Shown piece after piece: positions 1 to 13,001 of a DNA stretch of 64,000 nt (positions are counted from its first letter, which is position 1; every line of letters begins with the position of its first letter). The translations under genes were made by a program, and so were the position numbers. Source of the stretch: Phaeodactylum tricornutum CCAP 1055/1 (taxonomy: Eukaryota; Bacillariophyta; Bacillariophyceae; Surirellales; Neidiaceae); the NCBI RefSeq assembly GCF_000150955.2, contig NC_011671.1:1240001-1304000 (forward strand), read 5' to 3'. The notes below the pieces were generated by a model that had not been told where the DNA came from, did no database searches, and was given only the letters and a program-made list of their open reading frames with translations.

Positions 1-3000
1 TGGATCACTTGTTCTTCGAGATTTGCTCCTTCATCGAAAAGTGTTGGGGATTAAGAAGGTCATACTCATTTGTAGATCAAAGCGTGGAATTTCGGCTCAG
101 GCTCGAATCGACACATTGCTCGAAAATACAGCTGTGTACGGGTTCCTAGACAAAACTGAGAAGAGCGACTTAGTAAAGGTTATTGAAGGTGACGTTACAA
201 GACCCAATGCTTTACTGTGTAAAACTGATCTCTACGATGTCCGCAACGACGGAAGTATATCCCATCTGATTCACTGTGCAGCGTCGGTGAGCTTCACACA
301 AAGCCTTCCTGCTGCTGCCACAGCGAATATATCCTCCCCACTATACTTGCAAGACCTCGCAGCATCTCTTGCCCATGAAAAGACACATTTCGTGCACGTC
401 AGTACTGCGTTTGTGCATGGCGGTTTGAGCGGGACGGACGACGAGCCACTCTCGGAAAGGTTGTTTCCCCTCGGATCTTTCGATGCTAATGATTTATACA
501 GTTCAATGCAAAGTACGGAGTTCCTCGCTTCCAAGGCTATGCGTGAGCTTCGTTTTCCCAATTCTTACACGTTTAGCAAATGTGTTTGCGAACATTTACT
601 TGTGAAAAACAGCAAGGTTCGGACAACAATTTTCCGACCGAGCATTGTTGGTCCAGCATGCGAGATGCCTTTCGAAGGCTGGGCGGGAGAAAGGCCGACT
701 ACTCTAGTTGCTGCTGCATGTCTGTACCTCTCGTACCAGTGGAACCTTTGGAGCTTTGGCCCTTATCGAGTATCGTGTATTCCAGTTGATGTGGTGTCAA
801 GATTCTTGTTATCCAGAGCGTTTGCCGAAGGCGGCTTTCGCGATGTTGTAGGTGTTTACGACTCGTCAAGTGACGAAGACTTTGAAAAGGTTTCTTGCGC
901 TTCCTCTGCTTTGGCCGATACTGTGTATGCAGGAGATCCAGAGTCAAGCAATTTACCACTTTACACGATACACAATGCGACTTGGGATTCAGCCTCTGCA
1001 CCTAGTTCTACCTTCACTTGGCTGGACTATGCCAGCACTGTAACTCAGGTTGGATCTTTGTTTGGCCATTTTGGTCGAGCAACAGCATACATCGGCTTGA
1101 TTCTCTCGACACAGGTGCTCTCTATACTGAACCCCTCTCTTGAGCTATATACTAGAATTCATCGGAGTATTGTCAAAGCTCCTCTCCTTTTCGTTGAAAC
1201 AGTATTTGCATACTTGAGAGTAGACGCGTCAAATATCAGGAGACTCCTTTCCTTTATTGATCTCCCTCTTTTGTTCTTTCCCTTTATGAATACGAGCTTT
1301 CACTTCCGCAGTCGGCTTGTTGCCAAGGATTTTGATGGCCAACGATACGCTCTCAACTGTGTCTTGGCTGCGCATGTGTTTCTAGCCACCACGAGTGAAT
1401 GCCGTCGGTCTCAGAACCCCTCAAAAGAAAGGAATACCTATCCAACCTTTTTCCTTCTCGGGGGGCGTATCCACGAACCGGTTCTCTCGGATTCGTGGTG
1501 GGCTTTAACTCAACCAAGGGGATCTTTAGTCATCAGATGCATTGGATTCTTGGCAAAGAAGGTTCTGAGATTGTGTTTTAACGAGGTTTCCGTTGATCTT
1601 TTTTCTTTCGCTGAAGCGATCCGAGAAGCCGAGAATACGGGACGACCTATTCGCATTGTCCTTACCCCTACGCACCGGTCGGTCTTCGACTTCATCCTTC
1701 TTAGCTTTTTAGCCTTTTCGTTGCCGGAGCTTCAGGTGGATATTCCTTTCGTCGCAGCCGCGGAGGATTTTCGGCAACTTCCTATCATAGGATGGTTGTG
1801 TTCTTGTGCCCGAGCTATTTTCATTCGAAGAGGCACTGGTCAAGTTGATCCTGATTCAAATCAGCAGATCCAGGCAATTGGTATTCATCGACATGGACCG
1901 GTCCCTGTCATGGAAGTCTTCATTGAAGGAACTCGTAGCCGTGATGGACGGTTTGCGAAACCAAAGACTGGTGTTTTGAAGTGCCTTCATCAAAGTGGCA
2001 TAGATTCTTTGATCGTACCAGTTGCAATAAGCTATGAAGCTATTCCTGAACAGCATTATATGGAAAAGGAACTCGTGACAGGTGCTTCGCTTAAGATGTC
2101 GACGCCCGGTGCTTTGCAATGGCTGTTGGTAAGTACTCTCCATGTTACACTTTGAGCGTTGCGTATGTGGTTGAAAGGTTCGACGCTTACTTCTTTTGAG
2201 CACAGGATGTATTCGACGGAAAGAACAGCTTTGGGAATGTCCTAGTAAGTGCTGGTGCCCCGCTCGTCATGAACGCTGCCGAAAAGACGAATTTCAAGGA
2301 ACTGGTCTGGAGTATTCAAGGACGACAACGAGATCTTATGTATATCTCGCGCTATCATGTAGAGGCGATATCCCGTCTGCTCGATATTGATTGCGATACA
2401 GTCGAAGGCGGTATCAAGGCCCTGAATATGAACTACTGGTCAAGTCATCCTGTTGAATCTAGACGCTTGACTGTGCCTTCCAATAACAATACGCTCTGTT
2501 GCGCTGCACTCCAAGTCCCATATCTATATCGCTTCTTTGAGCCACATCAGCTTCTCTGGGTGAAATGGATCAATAGCACAGCTTCGTCTAATTTCGAATT
2601 GATCGCATCGGCAGCTCCTTTGAGTACCGCTTTATCAAAAGTTTTTGACGCAGCCGACATCTCTGTTTCAAAGGCCTTGTTGCGGCTGCAGAGTCATGGT
2701 TTCGAACACCCGGAGAGAGATCATTTGCTTAAAACTGCAATTTCCATGGATATGACAACGCCATCAGTTCTTCTAGCGGCGTCAGCTTCAATGAAAACGA
2801 AAAATGCCGATTCTATTCAGCTTTTACCATCATCAAACAATGGCAGATTTTCGTTGAATATCGCACGCTCAAAATTGCACTCTGGCGAGGCACTTGGGGA
2901 GTGGGGGTTCGAAGGATGTGGTTTTATTGTTCGAATGGGCGATTATGCGCCCTATGTGGCCATGAAAGGCAACCGGTATTCTTTATCCGGTAAACGTCTC

Positions 3001-4626
3001 GATGGCCTTCTCCCTTTTATCGAAAGCGAAATGATGGTGAAGGTAGATATTTCAAAGGAGGCATTTTTAGATCGCTGTGACTTCAGCGAAGCAAGCTCCC
3101 AACCTATCGATGTAGACTTGTTGGGAAAAGCAAGTTCTTTTGTTTCCATCTCCGTTGCTGAAAGAATTCGTCATGGAACAGGGCACTGTCAAGAAGACAT
3201 ATACGCTATTCGTTCTGGCGAAGCCCTTCGGATCCCTGATGCCGTTGCGTGGCCCATCAATGAAGATCACCTTTGTGAAATTGTATCGCTGGCAAAGGCT
3301 CACCTTTGGTGTGTTATACCTTTTGGGGGAGGAACAAACGTATCTCAAGCTACTCGTTGTCCTCCTATACAGGTCGAACCGCGCCCCATTATTTCAGTTG
3401 ATATGACCCAGATGAATCGAATCTTGTGGGTGAGCGAAGAGAATGGACTAGCCCATGTAGAAGCTGGGATCACTGGCCGAGCTCTAGTTGAAGAAATGAA
3501 TCGACGGGGATTTACGATTGGGCACGAACCAGATAGCTATGAATTTAGTACGCTCGGTGGTTGGATAGCAACGAAAGCCAGCGGAATGAAAAGGAATAAG
3601 TATGGCAACATAGAGGATATAGTCAGGGGAGTTCGAGTTGTTGGCGCGAACGGGGTCTTAGCTCATGGATACAAAGGAGCAAACGGATGCGGCCGCGAAG
3701 CAGGCAGCTTTGACATAACTTCATTGATCATTGGATCAGAAGGTTGTCTAGGTGTCATTGGGAGCGCAGTCATTCGTATTTGGCGACTACCCAAGAAAAA
3801 GGACTTTGGAAGTGTTCTCTTCCCCGACTTTGAGCACGGCATTCGTTTCACGAAAAACGTCTCAGAGCTTGGTCGAATGATACCTGCAAGTTGCCGCTTG
3901 CTGGACAATGAGCATTTTCGCTTGGGACACGCCCTTAGACCAGAGTCAGAATCGATTATTGACACAGCCAAGCGAGCAATAACTTCTTTCATCGCAAGTA
4001 TTTCGTTTTCCTTGGACCCTAAAAAGGTTGTCTGTGCCACAATTTTATATGAAGGATCGTCAGAAGAAGTGAACAATCAGAAAAAAGCCATCGGAAGACT
4101 GTCTCGCATGCATGGAGGAGTTCAGGTCGGAGCAAGTATTGGTCGAGCAGGGTATGAATTGACTTTCATGATCGCCTATCTTAGGGACTTCGCTATGTCA
4201 TATCATTTCCTTGGAGAGTCCTTTGAGACTTTTGTTCCTTGGTCGGGACTGTTGGCTCTTATTACCGCCACGAAAGAGCGTATTTTGAAGGAACACAAGG
4301 CTCGTGATCTCCCTGGGAAGCCATTCGTTGGTTGCAGAGTGACCCAACTATATCACGAAGGAGTATGTTTGTACTTTTACTTTTGCATGAGCTTCAAAAA
4401 TGTTGCCAGTGCAAGCGCTGTCTTTACCGAGATTGAGCATGCCGCTCGTGAAGAAATCTTGGAGCACGGAGGATTGCTCAGCCATCATCACGGAGTTGGA
4501 AAGGTTCGGTCATCGTTCCTTCAAGCCATCAACTCACCCGCCCTACAGGAAGCCGCGCTCTTGACTAAACACGCGTTTGACCCAGAGAATATATTTGCTG
4601 CCCGCAATGGTGCATATGCCTCTTAG
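1..4626 (+). CDS. FAR-GNPAT-AGPS trifunctional ether-lipid enzyme (5' partial)
   Basis: The frame is open from base 2, so the start lies outside the window. Two exons, 2-2128 and 2206-4626, flank a 77-bp GT-AG intron in phase 0; 1515 residues are visible. Domains in order: (1) NAD-binding fatty acyl-CoA reductase, missing only its first strand, with a YTFSK catalytic YxxxK motif; (2) GNPAT/PlsC acyltransferase with HRSVFD (about nt 1673), FIRRG, FIEGTRSR and IVPVAISY blocks; (3) alkyl-DHAP synthase with the FAD-binding PFGGGTNV loop (about nt 3320), PDSYEFSTLGGW, LYFYFC with the likely catalytic Tyr, and the SHHHGVGK triple His. In animals these are three peroxisomal proteins: GNPAT acylates DHAP, FAR makes the fatty alcohol, and AGPS swaps acyl for alkyl. 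One chain could therefore make 1-alkyl-DHAP. No C-terminal SKL-type signal is visible (ends GAYAS). Domain calls are firm; the joint function is inferred. Confidence 0.9.
2129..2205 (+). other. Intron inside the acyltransferase domain of the ether-lipid gene
   Basis: The donor is TTG|GTAAGT and the acceptor CACAG|GATGTA. Removing these 77 bases joins the two open frames in phase 0 and restores continuous acyltransferase sequence (ALQWLL-DVFDGK). Without splicing, the upstream frame ends at 2155. Confidence 0.85.
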
Positions 4627-4741
4627 GTCTGAACGTTTCAGCAAGGATATCCAGAATTACCGAATCTTGAAACATAAACAGAAGATTTAAAATATTATCC
4701 CTTGAGGATTATACAAAGATTGAACGTCGAAAAGAAACGCA

Positions 4742-6989
4742 TTAATGCACTCGAGATCTGAACAGATGCTTGCGAGAGTGGTGCTTTCGATTCTCGCTAC
4801 TCTCATCCGATGACAAATCGTCGTTGTAATCCCTTCGTGTCGGATTCACTTCGTTAATTACCATCGAACTTTCTCCTGTCTCCTTTGTTTGCAAGACTTG
4901 CTGCTGTTTGTGGACATCTTCCATGGGATGGACTGTTCGTTTGTAAGCCGCGCGGAACATAATCATCATCATTCCCGAGAAAGCGAGGACGATCGAGCTA
5001 GAAAAAACCCAATAAACGGCCGTTATCGAATACGTGCATACACCATCATATACCGTGCTCGTGTAAATCGGCACAATCAATTCGCATGACAAAAGATTCA
5101 GCGCACGCTGCAAAGAAGTCTGCAAATTCCTCAATAACTCGTCCATAGACAATATAACTTCGCTAACTGGCGTAAAGTCTCGACTGCAATAAAGAGATAG
5201 CTCTTCTATTATTGCCTCGTCGATAAAAGAACCCTGTAGTTGGCTAATACTATCGGAAGCTGTGTTCTGCAGTGACAGAGAGTAAGATAGGGCGAAACGA
5301 TAGGCAACTAGGTTGATAGCAGCATCTGAGTCACTGTGAGAAGTACGTACCAACTCCGGTGAGAACTGTTTGAGTGGTGCAAAAGGATCTTGTCCATCAC
5401 GACATTGATCAACAAAGTATGCTACCACATCGTAGACATAAGTGTTGTTGTAGCCCAATTCATGCAAAATACTATAAACCGACGCATCGGGAGTGTCGAC
5501 TCTCCCACCCTGTAAGACAATGACGAAGAACAAACTGGAATTAGAGACATGTAAAAACGTGACATTCTCCCAATCCATGAAACGTTGGGAAACACTCACC
5601 GGCAAACAAAAGTCTGAATTCATCCCCGCCACAATCATCATGCCCGACGCCACTCCTACGGCCACCATCGTCATGATGATAAACAGTGGCAACAGGAACC
5701 AATTGGTAACGCAGATATAAATGGAAAAAGAAACGTCAAAAAAGCTAATGATGACGCCCGCCACGAGCAAGGCGGGTACGACTACGTAAGGCACTAAGAC
5801 AAGCAGAATTCGCCAATCCGTCAAATCCACACCGCCCACGGCATCTTGTACTTGCGCGGATCCCTTTTCGACTTTATCCAGGGCAGATTCGGCCTCCGCC
5901 AAGGGAGTGTCGTAAAAGTCGTCAAGATCCGAGAGAAGAGCAATGGCTTGCTGAGCAGTATCCAGAACTTGCCGACCAATGTCAGAGTTTTGCACGGACG
6001 GATCGGCCGGACAGAATACGGGAGCATCCAGTTCCTCGACCAATTGGGTTCGCACCGACGAAGCGAGCTCGATACTGTCCCGTAGACCCGTACGGATGAT
6101 ATCTCTGGCTTCCGCAGAAATGGCGTCAATGTCATTGGAACTATCATTCACCGTGTTGATAGTATTCTGTAAGTCTGTCACACCCCTTGTGACGAGTAGA
6201 ATGGCGAATAGAATGTACAAGGCACCGCACAACAAGAAAACGATACGCACCAGGACAGATCGATTGCAGCAACGGCTGCGCGACTTTGGATGCACGTCTG
6301 CCTGTTTGTTCCGTGTGTTACCGTGGTCTGCGGGTGGACGAGGGGAGTAGTCATTGTAAAAACTATCTTCATCGCTTTCGTATTGCGGATTACGCGGAGG
6401 AACTCTGCTGCGGTCGGTTTCGCGGCGCGACTTTGCGGGGCTAGTGAAGTACAACGAATTCTCTTCAATGATGGATTCACCATCGTCGACGTTGTCACCA
6501 CCACTCCCATTGCTGGTAGTGGAGGGATCCAGCTCGTCGACAACAATGGGATGACCAGAAAAGAAACCAACGCTTTGGGATCCCAGGCAACGAAATACGA
6601 TCAAAACGATTCCCCAGCAAGCAAAGAGGGCCAAGGTGAGGGCTCCCGCGAAAACGAGACCATACATATAGTCTTTGGATTCGGCGGGGTCCTCCGAAAA
6701 CAGCAAGAAGATGTCCCGAGAATGACCGAATCGAGGGGACGTTACCATGTGGGACGCCGCCGGTACCTAGGAATCGAACGAAAGCCAAGACAAGGAACCA
6801 AGTTAGTGTCGATCCAAGAGAAGGAATGGTTACCTCTGTGAGTGTCTAAAACTAGTGCGTTCATGCGTTCCTGCGTTCCCACGTATTCTAGTCTTTTCCA
6901 GGACTGGCTCCTCGGTCTCCGGTTCCTCGGTTCCACACACGGGCACGTACCGGGTCATATTCGCGGCGATAGGATGTATCGTTCGACAT
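4742..6989 (-). CDS. Five-pass membrane protein, family copy A
   Basis: Four exons inferred: 6951-6989, 5600-6766, 5351-5509 and 4742-5266, all phase 0, giving 629 residues. Exon 1 encodes MSNDTSYRREYDP. The family hallmark PRFGHSRD follows just inside exon 2. Five hydrophobic spans: TM1 near residues 45-70, an acidic low-complexity loop, TM2 near 190, a helical loop holding FCPADP, TM3-TM4 as a pair, a second loop with DFCLP and QCRD, TM5, then a charged tail. This layout resembles prominins and Tweety proteins, but I see no sequence signature of either, so the function is unknown. Introns 2 (90 bp) and 3 (84 bp) are multiples of three with no stop, so unspliced message also stays open (668 residues from the internal Met at 6748). 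Converges with the ether-lipid gene, with 115 bp between stops. Confidence 0.75.
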
Positions 6990-7925
6990 GGTGATGACAA
7001 GAGGAAGGATCGGTGTTGCTGTTTGAACGGCGTTGCAACAACACAGCGTTGTCCAAAGAAAAAGCTCTGTCTGCTCCTTGCCAATGAAATCGCGCAACGA
7101 ATCGTTTTGTTCGAACTCGATTTGCTTCTTCCAGGACGGGGACGTGAATCAAGTGGGGATTGCGAAGGAATCTCACCGCTACCGGTTCTTACTTTTGGTT
7201 CCACTAGCTAGCGTTATCTGTAAACAAAAATATCCAGTCGCCCTTGAATATGCTCCTAGATTGATCCAGCCTGCGTTCACCTGTTTTGGGTTTTCGTGTG
7301 AGAGAGTCCTGGTTACTGCACAGGACATTTGGTGCCTATCACGGGGTTGGTCGTGTGACGGTATAGGAAATCAACCTCTTGATGCTGTCAAACTCCAAAA
7401 GTGTCTGATTCCGTCATGGTGACGACACATTCTTTTATTCGGAGTGTCCCAAACGGGAAAGTCGCAAAATTTCGCAAACCGGTCAAATGACTTTTTTGCC
7501 TATGTCATACCTTTCCCGCGAGTACCGCACAATTGTGTTTGTTTAGGTACCAACATGGCGACATTTGGAAATCTGCACAGCACTTATCATGCAAGCTTAA
7601 TTCACTATAAATACATCCATAGTATGACTCCCTGCTGGATCGTGCGAACCACAAGGACGGAAAGAGGATAAATGGTGAACGTCTGCACTGCTACTATTGG
7701 TTGCCTCGCATACTACATAGTTACCTATACTAGTCTAGAGTAGTACACGACACTGCAACTCACAGTCAGTCCCTGAATCGGGATACCCAGCAACCGAAGT
7801 TTCCTAAAAGAACCTTCCCCGCCAGCTAACTATGAAAGTTGCCATCTCGAACGGTCCTCTCGACCTCTCGACCTCTCTACCTAGGAACGGCGCCGCGGAA
7901 ACGAACCGTCGTCGTGACTGTCATC
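6990..7925. other. Intergenic, between membrane-family copies A and B
   Basis: About 940 bp with no convincing gene; the short open frames here have no protein-like features. It should hold the promoter of copy A (reads left) and the 3' region of copy B. It contains TCACAGTCA at 7760 and TGACTGTCA at 7915. Confidence 0.5.
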
Positions 7926-10262
7926 TCAACGAACCAAGTGCCCGTCAACGTCGCCCTCGTTGCAAATCTGTCGCGCACCGTACGTCGCCGTGGTAATTTC
8001 GTCGAGAAACTCTGGCTGTTGATCATCAAAAAGCTCGTCCGTTTCATTCAAATCCGCTTTATCAGTAGGTTCCAGCTTGCTTGACCACGAAACATCGGCA
8101 TCTCGCTCTGCATCCTCACCGGAGGGACCTTTGTTGGAAATCACGTACTCGGTCTCCCGAACCGATGCACGTAACGTAATCATGACCATTCCGGCAGTTC
8201 CCATTACTAGCAAGCTCACAAAAATCCAGGTCAATGCCGAAACCGATGTATTGCAAGAAGCCTCGTACACGGCGTTGGTGTACAGCGGGACCACTGTTTC
8301 GCACGAGAGTGTATCCAAGACCTGAGCCATTTGCTCAATCATGTCTTGCAAGGTGACCTGCATGGAAACAGCAAGGCCCTGGAGAATCGTAAAATCATTG
8401 TCGCAAGATACTGCCAAGAGGTCCAAGGTGTCCCCTTGGCTAAGCAATGTGTCAATGCTTTTCACCTCGGTTTGACTTGTGGGCTGACAGTAAGGGGAAA
8501 AAACAACAAAGAAGATAAGTCGACAGTGTCCAGGGCAAATTGTACGTAGGGAAGAACCTAGTGGGCATTCAGAACCCTTTTTGCACGGAAATTTCTTATG
8601 TTTCGCCTCGTCTTCCAGAAGTTGCTTCACGACCTACCAAATTTGCAAAGTCGGCCTCCAAGTCGGCAAAAGGGTTGACGGTGTCTCTGCATTGGTAGAC
8701 AAAGTATTGCACCATATCAAACACGAACTCGCCGCGTTGGTAGTTCATTTCCTCCATTACTCGCAAGATGACAGTTTGCGGATTGTCTGGGATATCTCCC
8801 TGTACAGAAAGGAACAAGCGGAGACGAGAGACACAGGTTCCATGGCGTTCCAGTGAGAATGTGTATACTTCTTGAAAGTGCACGGCGCAAACTTTGGGAA
8901 CGTACAGGTAGACAAAAGTCGGCATTCATTGTAGCGGCAATTCCCATACCAACCGCTGCGATAATGGCAATCAGTGTTAAAAGAATAAATGCAGGAAGGG
9001 CGAAGCAACTAATGAAACTTTGAAAATATCGACGCTGAATTATAGACCAGGTGAGAATGCATCCGGCCATGAGTATGCCCGGTATGGTCACGTACGGAAT
9101 GATCACCAGCGCGGTCTTCCAACCGGTTATTTCAAAATTGATAGTTGAAGTTTCGCGATCAAGGATGATCAGAGCCGACTCGGCATCATCCAATAAGGCC
9201 AACGAAAAGTCACCAAACTCAAATAGCCTGGCGATTATGGGCTGCGCGTACCTGAGGATATCCCGTGCTAATTCAGATCCTTTTAGCTCGGGATCGGCTG
9301 GGCAAAATTGCGTCGGGCTCACATTAAAATCCATGCGACTACGAATCACGTTGGCCGAGTCGATGGTTCCACGAAGCTCTCGGCCAATTGTAGACCGTGT
9401 CATACTTGAAATGTTTTCGACGTCAAGAACTGTTTCGTTGATTACGTCGACTGTAGGTTGAAGTTGCATGATCCCGAGGGTGGCCAAAAGAAGGGCGAAT
9501 GTTATATAAATAACACCCGCAACCATGAAGCAAATCCGAGCCACCTTGTGCGTACGAAGATCGCCTGCTTCGTGACAATAAGTGTCCGCTTGGTCTTTTT
9601 CGATATTTTCCGACGACGCTTCTTCTGGCAGCGATAGCGAGAGTCTCTCGGGACCAGTCTCGCTTTGGTTGGGCGAGTTTTTTGCGTACTCCTTGTCAGG
9701 CATGTCGTCTAGTTCGCTTGTGTCTTGGTTGTTACCGAGTTTGGAGTCCTTGGAGAGGGCTTCGTCTTCCGCTTCATTGTCATTTGATTCCTTGTTAGCG
9801 CCGGCAGCTAGGTTCAGTTTAGCCGATTCCTGGCTCTCGGAATTGTCGCTCGAGTCGGCGTTCACATGTTTGGAAGTGTTGGAGGTGTTGCTTTCTTCAA
9901 GGAAGGACCCGCCTGCAAGGAATCCGAACCGCTTTTGCCCACGCCACCAGAATAGAATCAAGAGAGCAGACCAAAGAATAAAGACAGCCAGAATGACGAC
10001 GGCAAGAAAGAGCATACCCATGGCGTAGTCCTTGACTTCGGCTGATTCGCTCGAAGCGAGAAGGGAGACATCTCGACTATGACTGAAGCGAGGAGTCTTG
10101 CTCATGACTTCTGCGGCCGACGCCTAAATTGGTACGTATATCGAAAGTCAACAACAGGTCTTGAGTGAGGCATGTAGACACGGAAAGTGATTGTATGAGG
10201 CTATCGACTAATGTAAGGCAGTAACTTACCGACTCGTAAATCTTATAGAACGAAGAGCTCAT
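7926..10262 (-). CDS. Five-pass membrane protein, family copy B
   Basis: Four phase-0 exons inferred from splice signals and the match to copies C and D: 10230-10262, 8906-10123, 8638-8799 and 7926-8483; 656 residues. Exon 1 encodes MSSSFYKIYES; exon 2 begins ASAAEV and then carries PRFSHSRD. TM1 is near 45-70, followed by a roughly 130-residue Ser/Glu/Asp/Asn-rich loop, TM2, a helical loop with FCPADP, TM3 and TM4, a loop with DFCLP, QCRD and LSCE cysteines, TM5 (SALTWIFVSLLV) and an acidic tail. From the start codon to about 9325 it is almost identical to copy C, including intron 1; the rest has drifted clearly and exon 4 is longer and different. Function unknown; probably a plasma or endomembrane protein with two lumenal or extracellular loops. 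Confidence 0.8.
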
Positions 10263-10751
10263 CTTCGTGTTAGCACTACGATCCATCTACAAGCAACAGT
10301 AAGGAAAGATGGCAACCGCGCTAGTCGTTTAGATTCGAACAGTCTCTGTACGATTTCTCCAATTGCTCCAGATGTACTTTCAGCTGTCGTTAGTAACCTG
10401 CTCTGGCAAGGAATGACATACCAATAGGAATGCCGTGCAATCCCACTTCGACCTGTTCGGGATGAATGCCGGCTCACTCTCCATCCGAATAACGTTATTT
10501 ATGAGTGGGGGTGGTCGTACAATGGCTGTTGACCGACTGTTGGAAGATTCTAAATTTGACAATGAGAATGGAAATGTTGTAAACTGCACCTAACTACAAG
10601 CATTCATTGGCATGTCTATTTTGTCCGTACCTTTGTATTGCACGGGACGAAATTCGTTGTCATTTTGTCGAAAGCCACTGACAACAAAGTATTGTAACAC
10701 TCTCGTCCGTTATACAGTCGTATCCGATATATTGAAAGATTGGACAAATGA
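10263..10751. other. Intergenic, between membrane-family copies B and C
   Basis: About 490 bp with no gene seen. Sequence similarity to the other copies stops abruptly just upstream of the copy B start codon, so copy B probably has its own promoter. The last ~35 bp next to copy C resemble the corresponding 3' flank of copy D. Confidence 0.5.
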
Positions 10752-13001
10752 CTAGCGATACTCCGTCTCAGAGACCTCGTCGAGAAACATAGGCTCCTGA
10801 TGTTCAAAGAGCTCGTCCGCTTCATTGGGACCCTCATTACCAGTGGCTGCGATCTTTCCTTGCCATGAACTATGGGTATCTAGCTCGGGACTACCACGAG
10901 AAGTGCCGTCGTTAGAGTGCACATACTCAGTCGTGCGGTACGACGCCCGCAGAGTGATCATAATCATTCCAGTAACACCCATCACGAGAGCGCTCACAAA
11001 GATCCAAGTCAATGCCGAAACGGAAAGGTCACAACTACCCTCGTGCACGGCTTTAGTGTACAACGGAACCACCGCCTCACACGAGAGCGTATCTAAAACC
11101 TGAGACAACTGCTTAATCATATCTTGGACGACCTCCTGCATGGAGGTAGTGAGGTCTAGAAGAACTGTAAAATCGCGTTCACAGGACAACGCCAAGACGT
11201 CCAAGGTGTTTTCTTCTCTCAATGAGACATCAAGTTCTTCCAAAGCAGTTTGAGTCGAGGGCTAACCAAGAGAGCAAAAAGCGGACTAGTCAGTTACCAG
11301 TACTTAATACACACAGTGGAAATGAGCTGTCGCTCGTGGGTAAAGGTCTTTTGTTCGCACCAGTTTCTTCACGTACCAAATCAAGCAAGACACCCTCCAC
11401 GTCGGCGAAAGGATTGACTGTGTCTCTGCATTGGGAGACAAAGTGTTCTACCATTTGATACACGTATTCGCCGCTTTGGTAATCAGATTCCTCCAACACT
11501 CTCAAGATAACCGTTTGGGGATCATTTGTGGAACCACCCTGTACAGATATGAGCGATCATAGCAGGAGAAATAACAGCCATGCCGCTTCAGTGAGACATC
11601 CAAGCGATCTTCTTTGTTACAGGGTATGTACACAAGAAACGTACCGGTAAGCAAAAGTCGGCATTTACGGTTGCGGCTATCCCCATGCCAACCGCCGCGA
11701 TAACGGCAGTCAGTGTCAAAAGAACAAGTGCGGGAAACACAAACCAGGTCACAGCATTTTGAAGAAACCGACGCTCAACACCCAACCATGCGAGAATACA
11801 TCCTGCCATGAGTATTCCTGGTATCGCAATACACGGGATCGTCACCATCGCGATTTTCCAACCTGTAATGTCAAAATTCAAGCTCGAAATTTCTTCCTCG
11901 ATGATGATCAAGGCAGAATCAGCATCATTTAACGAGCCCAACGAAAAATCATCAAACTCGAATAGATTGGCGATAACACTCTGCGATTGGCTAAGAATAT
12001 CTTGCGCCAGTTCGGAACCCCTCACCTCGGGGTCGGCGGGACAAAAGCGGTCTTGACTTACTTCAAAATCCATGCGACTACGAATCACATTGGCCAGGTC
12101 GATGGTTCCACGAAGCTCTCGATCAATTGTAGACCGTGTCATACTTGAAATGCTTTCGACGTCAAGAACTGTTTCGTTGATTACGTCGACTGTAGGTTGA
12201 AGTTGCATGATCCCGAGGGTGGCCAAAAGAAGGGCGAATGTTATATAAATAACACCCGCAACCATGAAGCAAATCCGAGCCACCTTGTGCGTACGAAGAT
12301 CGCCTGCTTCGTGACAATAAGTGTCCGCTTGGTCTTTTTCGATATTTTCCGACGACGCTTCTTCTGGCAGCGATAGCGAGAGTCTCTCGGGACCAGTCTC
12401 GCTTTGATTGAGCGAGTTTTTTGCGTACTCCTTGTCAGACATGTCGTCTAGTTCGCTTGTGTCTTGGTTGTTACCGAGTTTGGAGTCCTTGGAGAGGGCT
12501 TCGTCTTCCGCTTCATTGTCATTTGATTCCTTGTTAGCGCCGGCAGCTAGGTTCAGTTTAGCCGATTCCTGGCTCTCGGAATTGTCGCTCGAGTCGGCGT
12601 TCACATGTTTGGAAGTGTTGGAGGTGTTGCTTTCTTCAAGGAAGGACCCGCCTGCAAGGAATCCGAACCGCTTTTGCCCACGCCACCAGAATAGAATCAA
12701 GAGAGCAGACCAAAGAATAAAGACAGCCAGAATGACGACGGCAAGAAAGAGCATACCCATGGCGTAGTCCTTGACTTCGGCTGATTCGCTCGAAGCGAGA
12801 AGGGAGACATCTCGACTATGACTGAAGCGAGGAGTCTTGCTCATGACTTCTGCGGCCGACGCCTAAATTGGTACGTATATCGAAAGTCAACAACAGGTCT
12901 TGAGTGAGGCATGTAGACACGGAAAGTGATTGTATGAGGCTATCGACTAATGTAAGGCAGTAACTTACCGACTCGTAAATCTTATAGAACGAAGAGCTCA
13001 T
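10752..13001 (-). CDS. Five-pass membrane protein, family copy C
   Basis: Exons 12969-13001, 11645-12862, 11377-11538 and 10752-11261, all phase 0; 640 residues. Same layout as copy B: MSSSFYKIYES exon 1, PRFSHSRD, five membrane spans, acidic cytoplasmic-type loop between TM1 and TM2, cysteine motifs FCPADP, DFCLP and QCRD. Exon 1, intron 1 and about the first 250 residues match copy B almost base for base; exons 3 and 4 match copy D almost base for base. Copy C is thus a mosaic linking the two. A patch of about 110 bp before TM3 (near 11870-11985) differs sharply from copy D. TTACAGTTA lies 163 bp upstream (13164-13172). Function unknown. Confidence 0.82.

Noticed and set aside
6753-6790. 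GTTCGATTCC, a tRNA T-loop-like string
   Set aside because: It lies at the 3' splice site of copy A intron 1; no cloverleaf or acceptor stem could be built around it.
4742-6989. Copy A as a prominin or Tweety channel homologue
   Set aside because: Only the membrane layout agrees; no family-specific sequence motif could be pointed to, so it was left unassigned.
9582-10028. Serine-rich 148-codon plus-strand open frame (and like frames at 12408-12767 and 15140-15499)
   Set aside because: Exact shadows of the acidic, Ser/Asp/Glu-rich loop coding on the minus strand of copies B, C and D.
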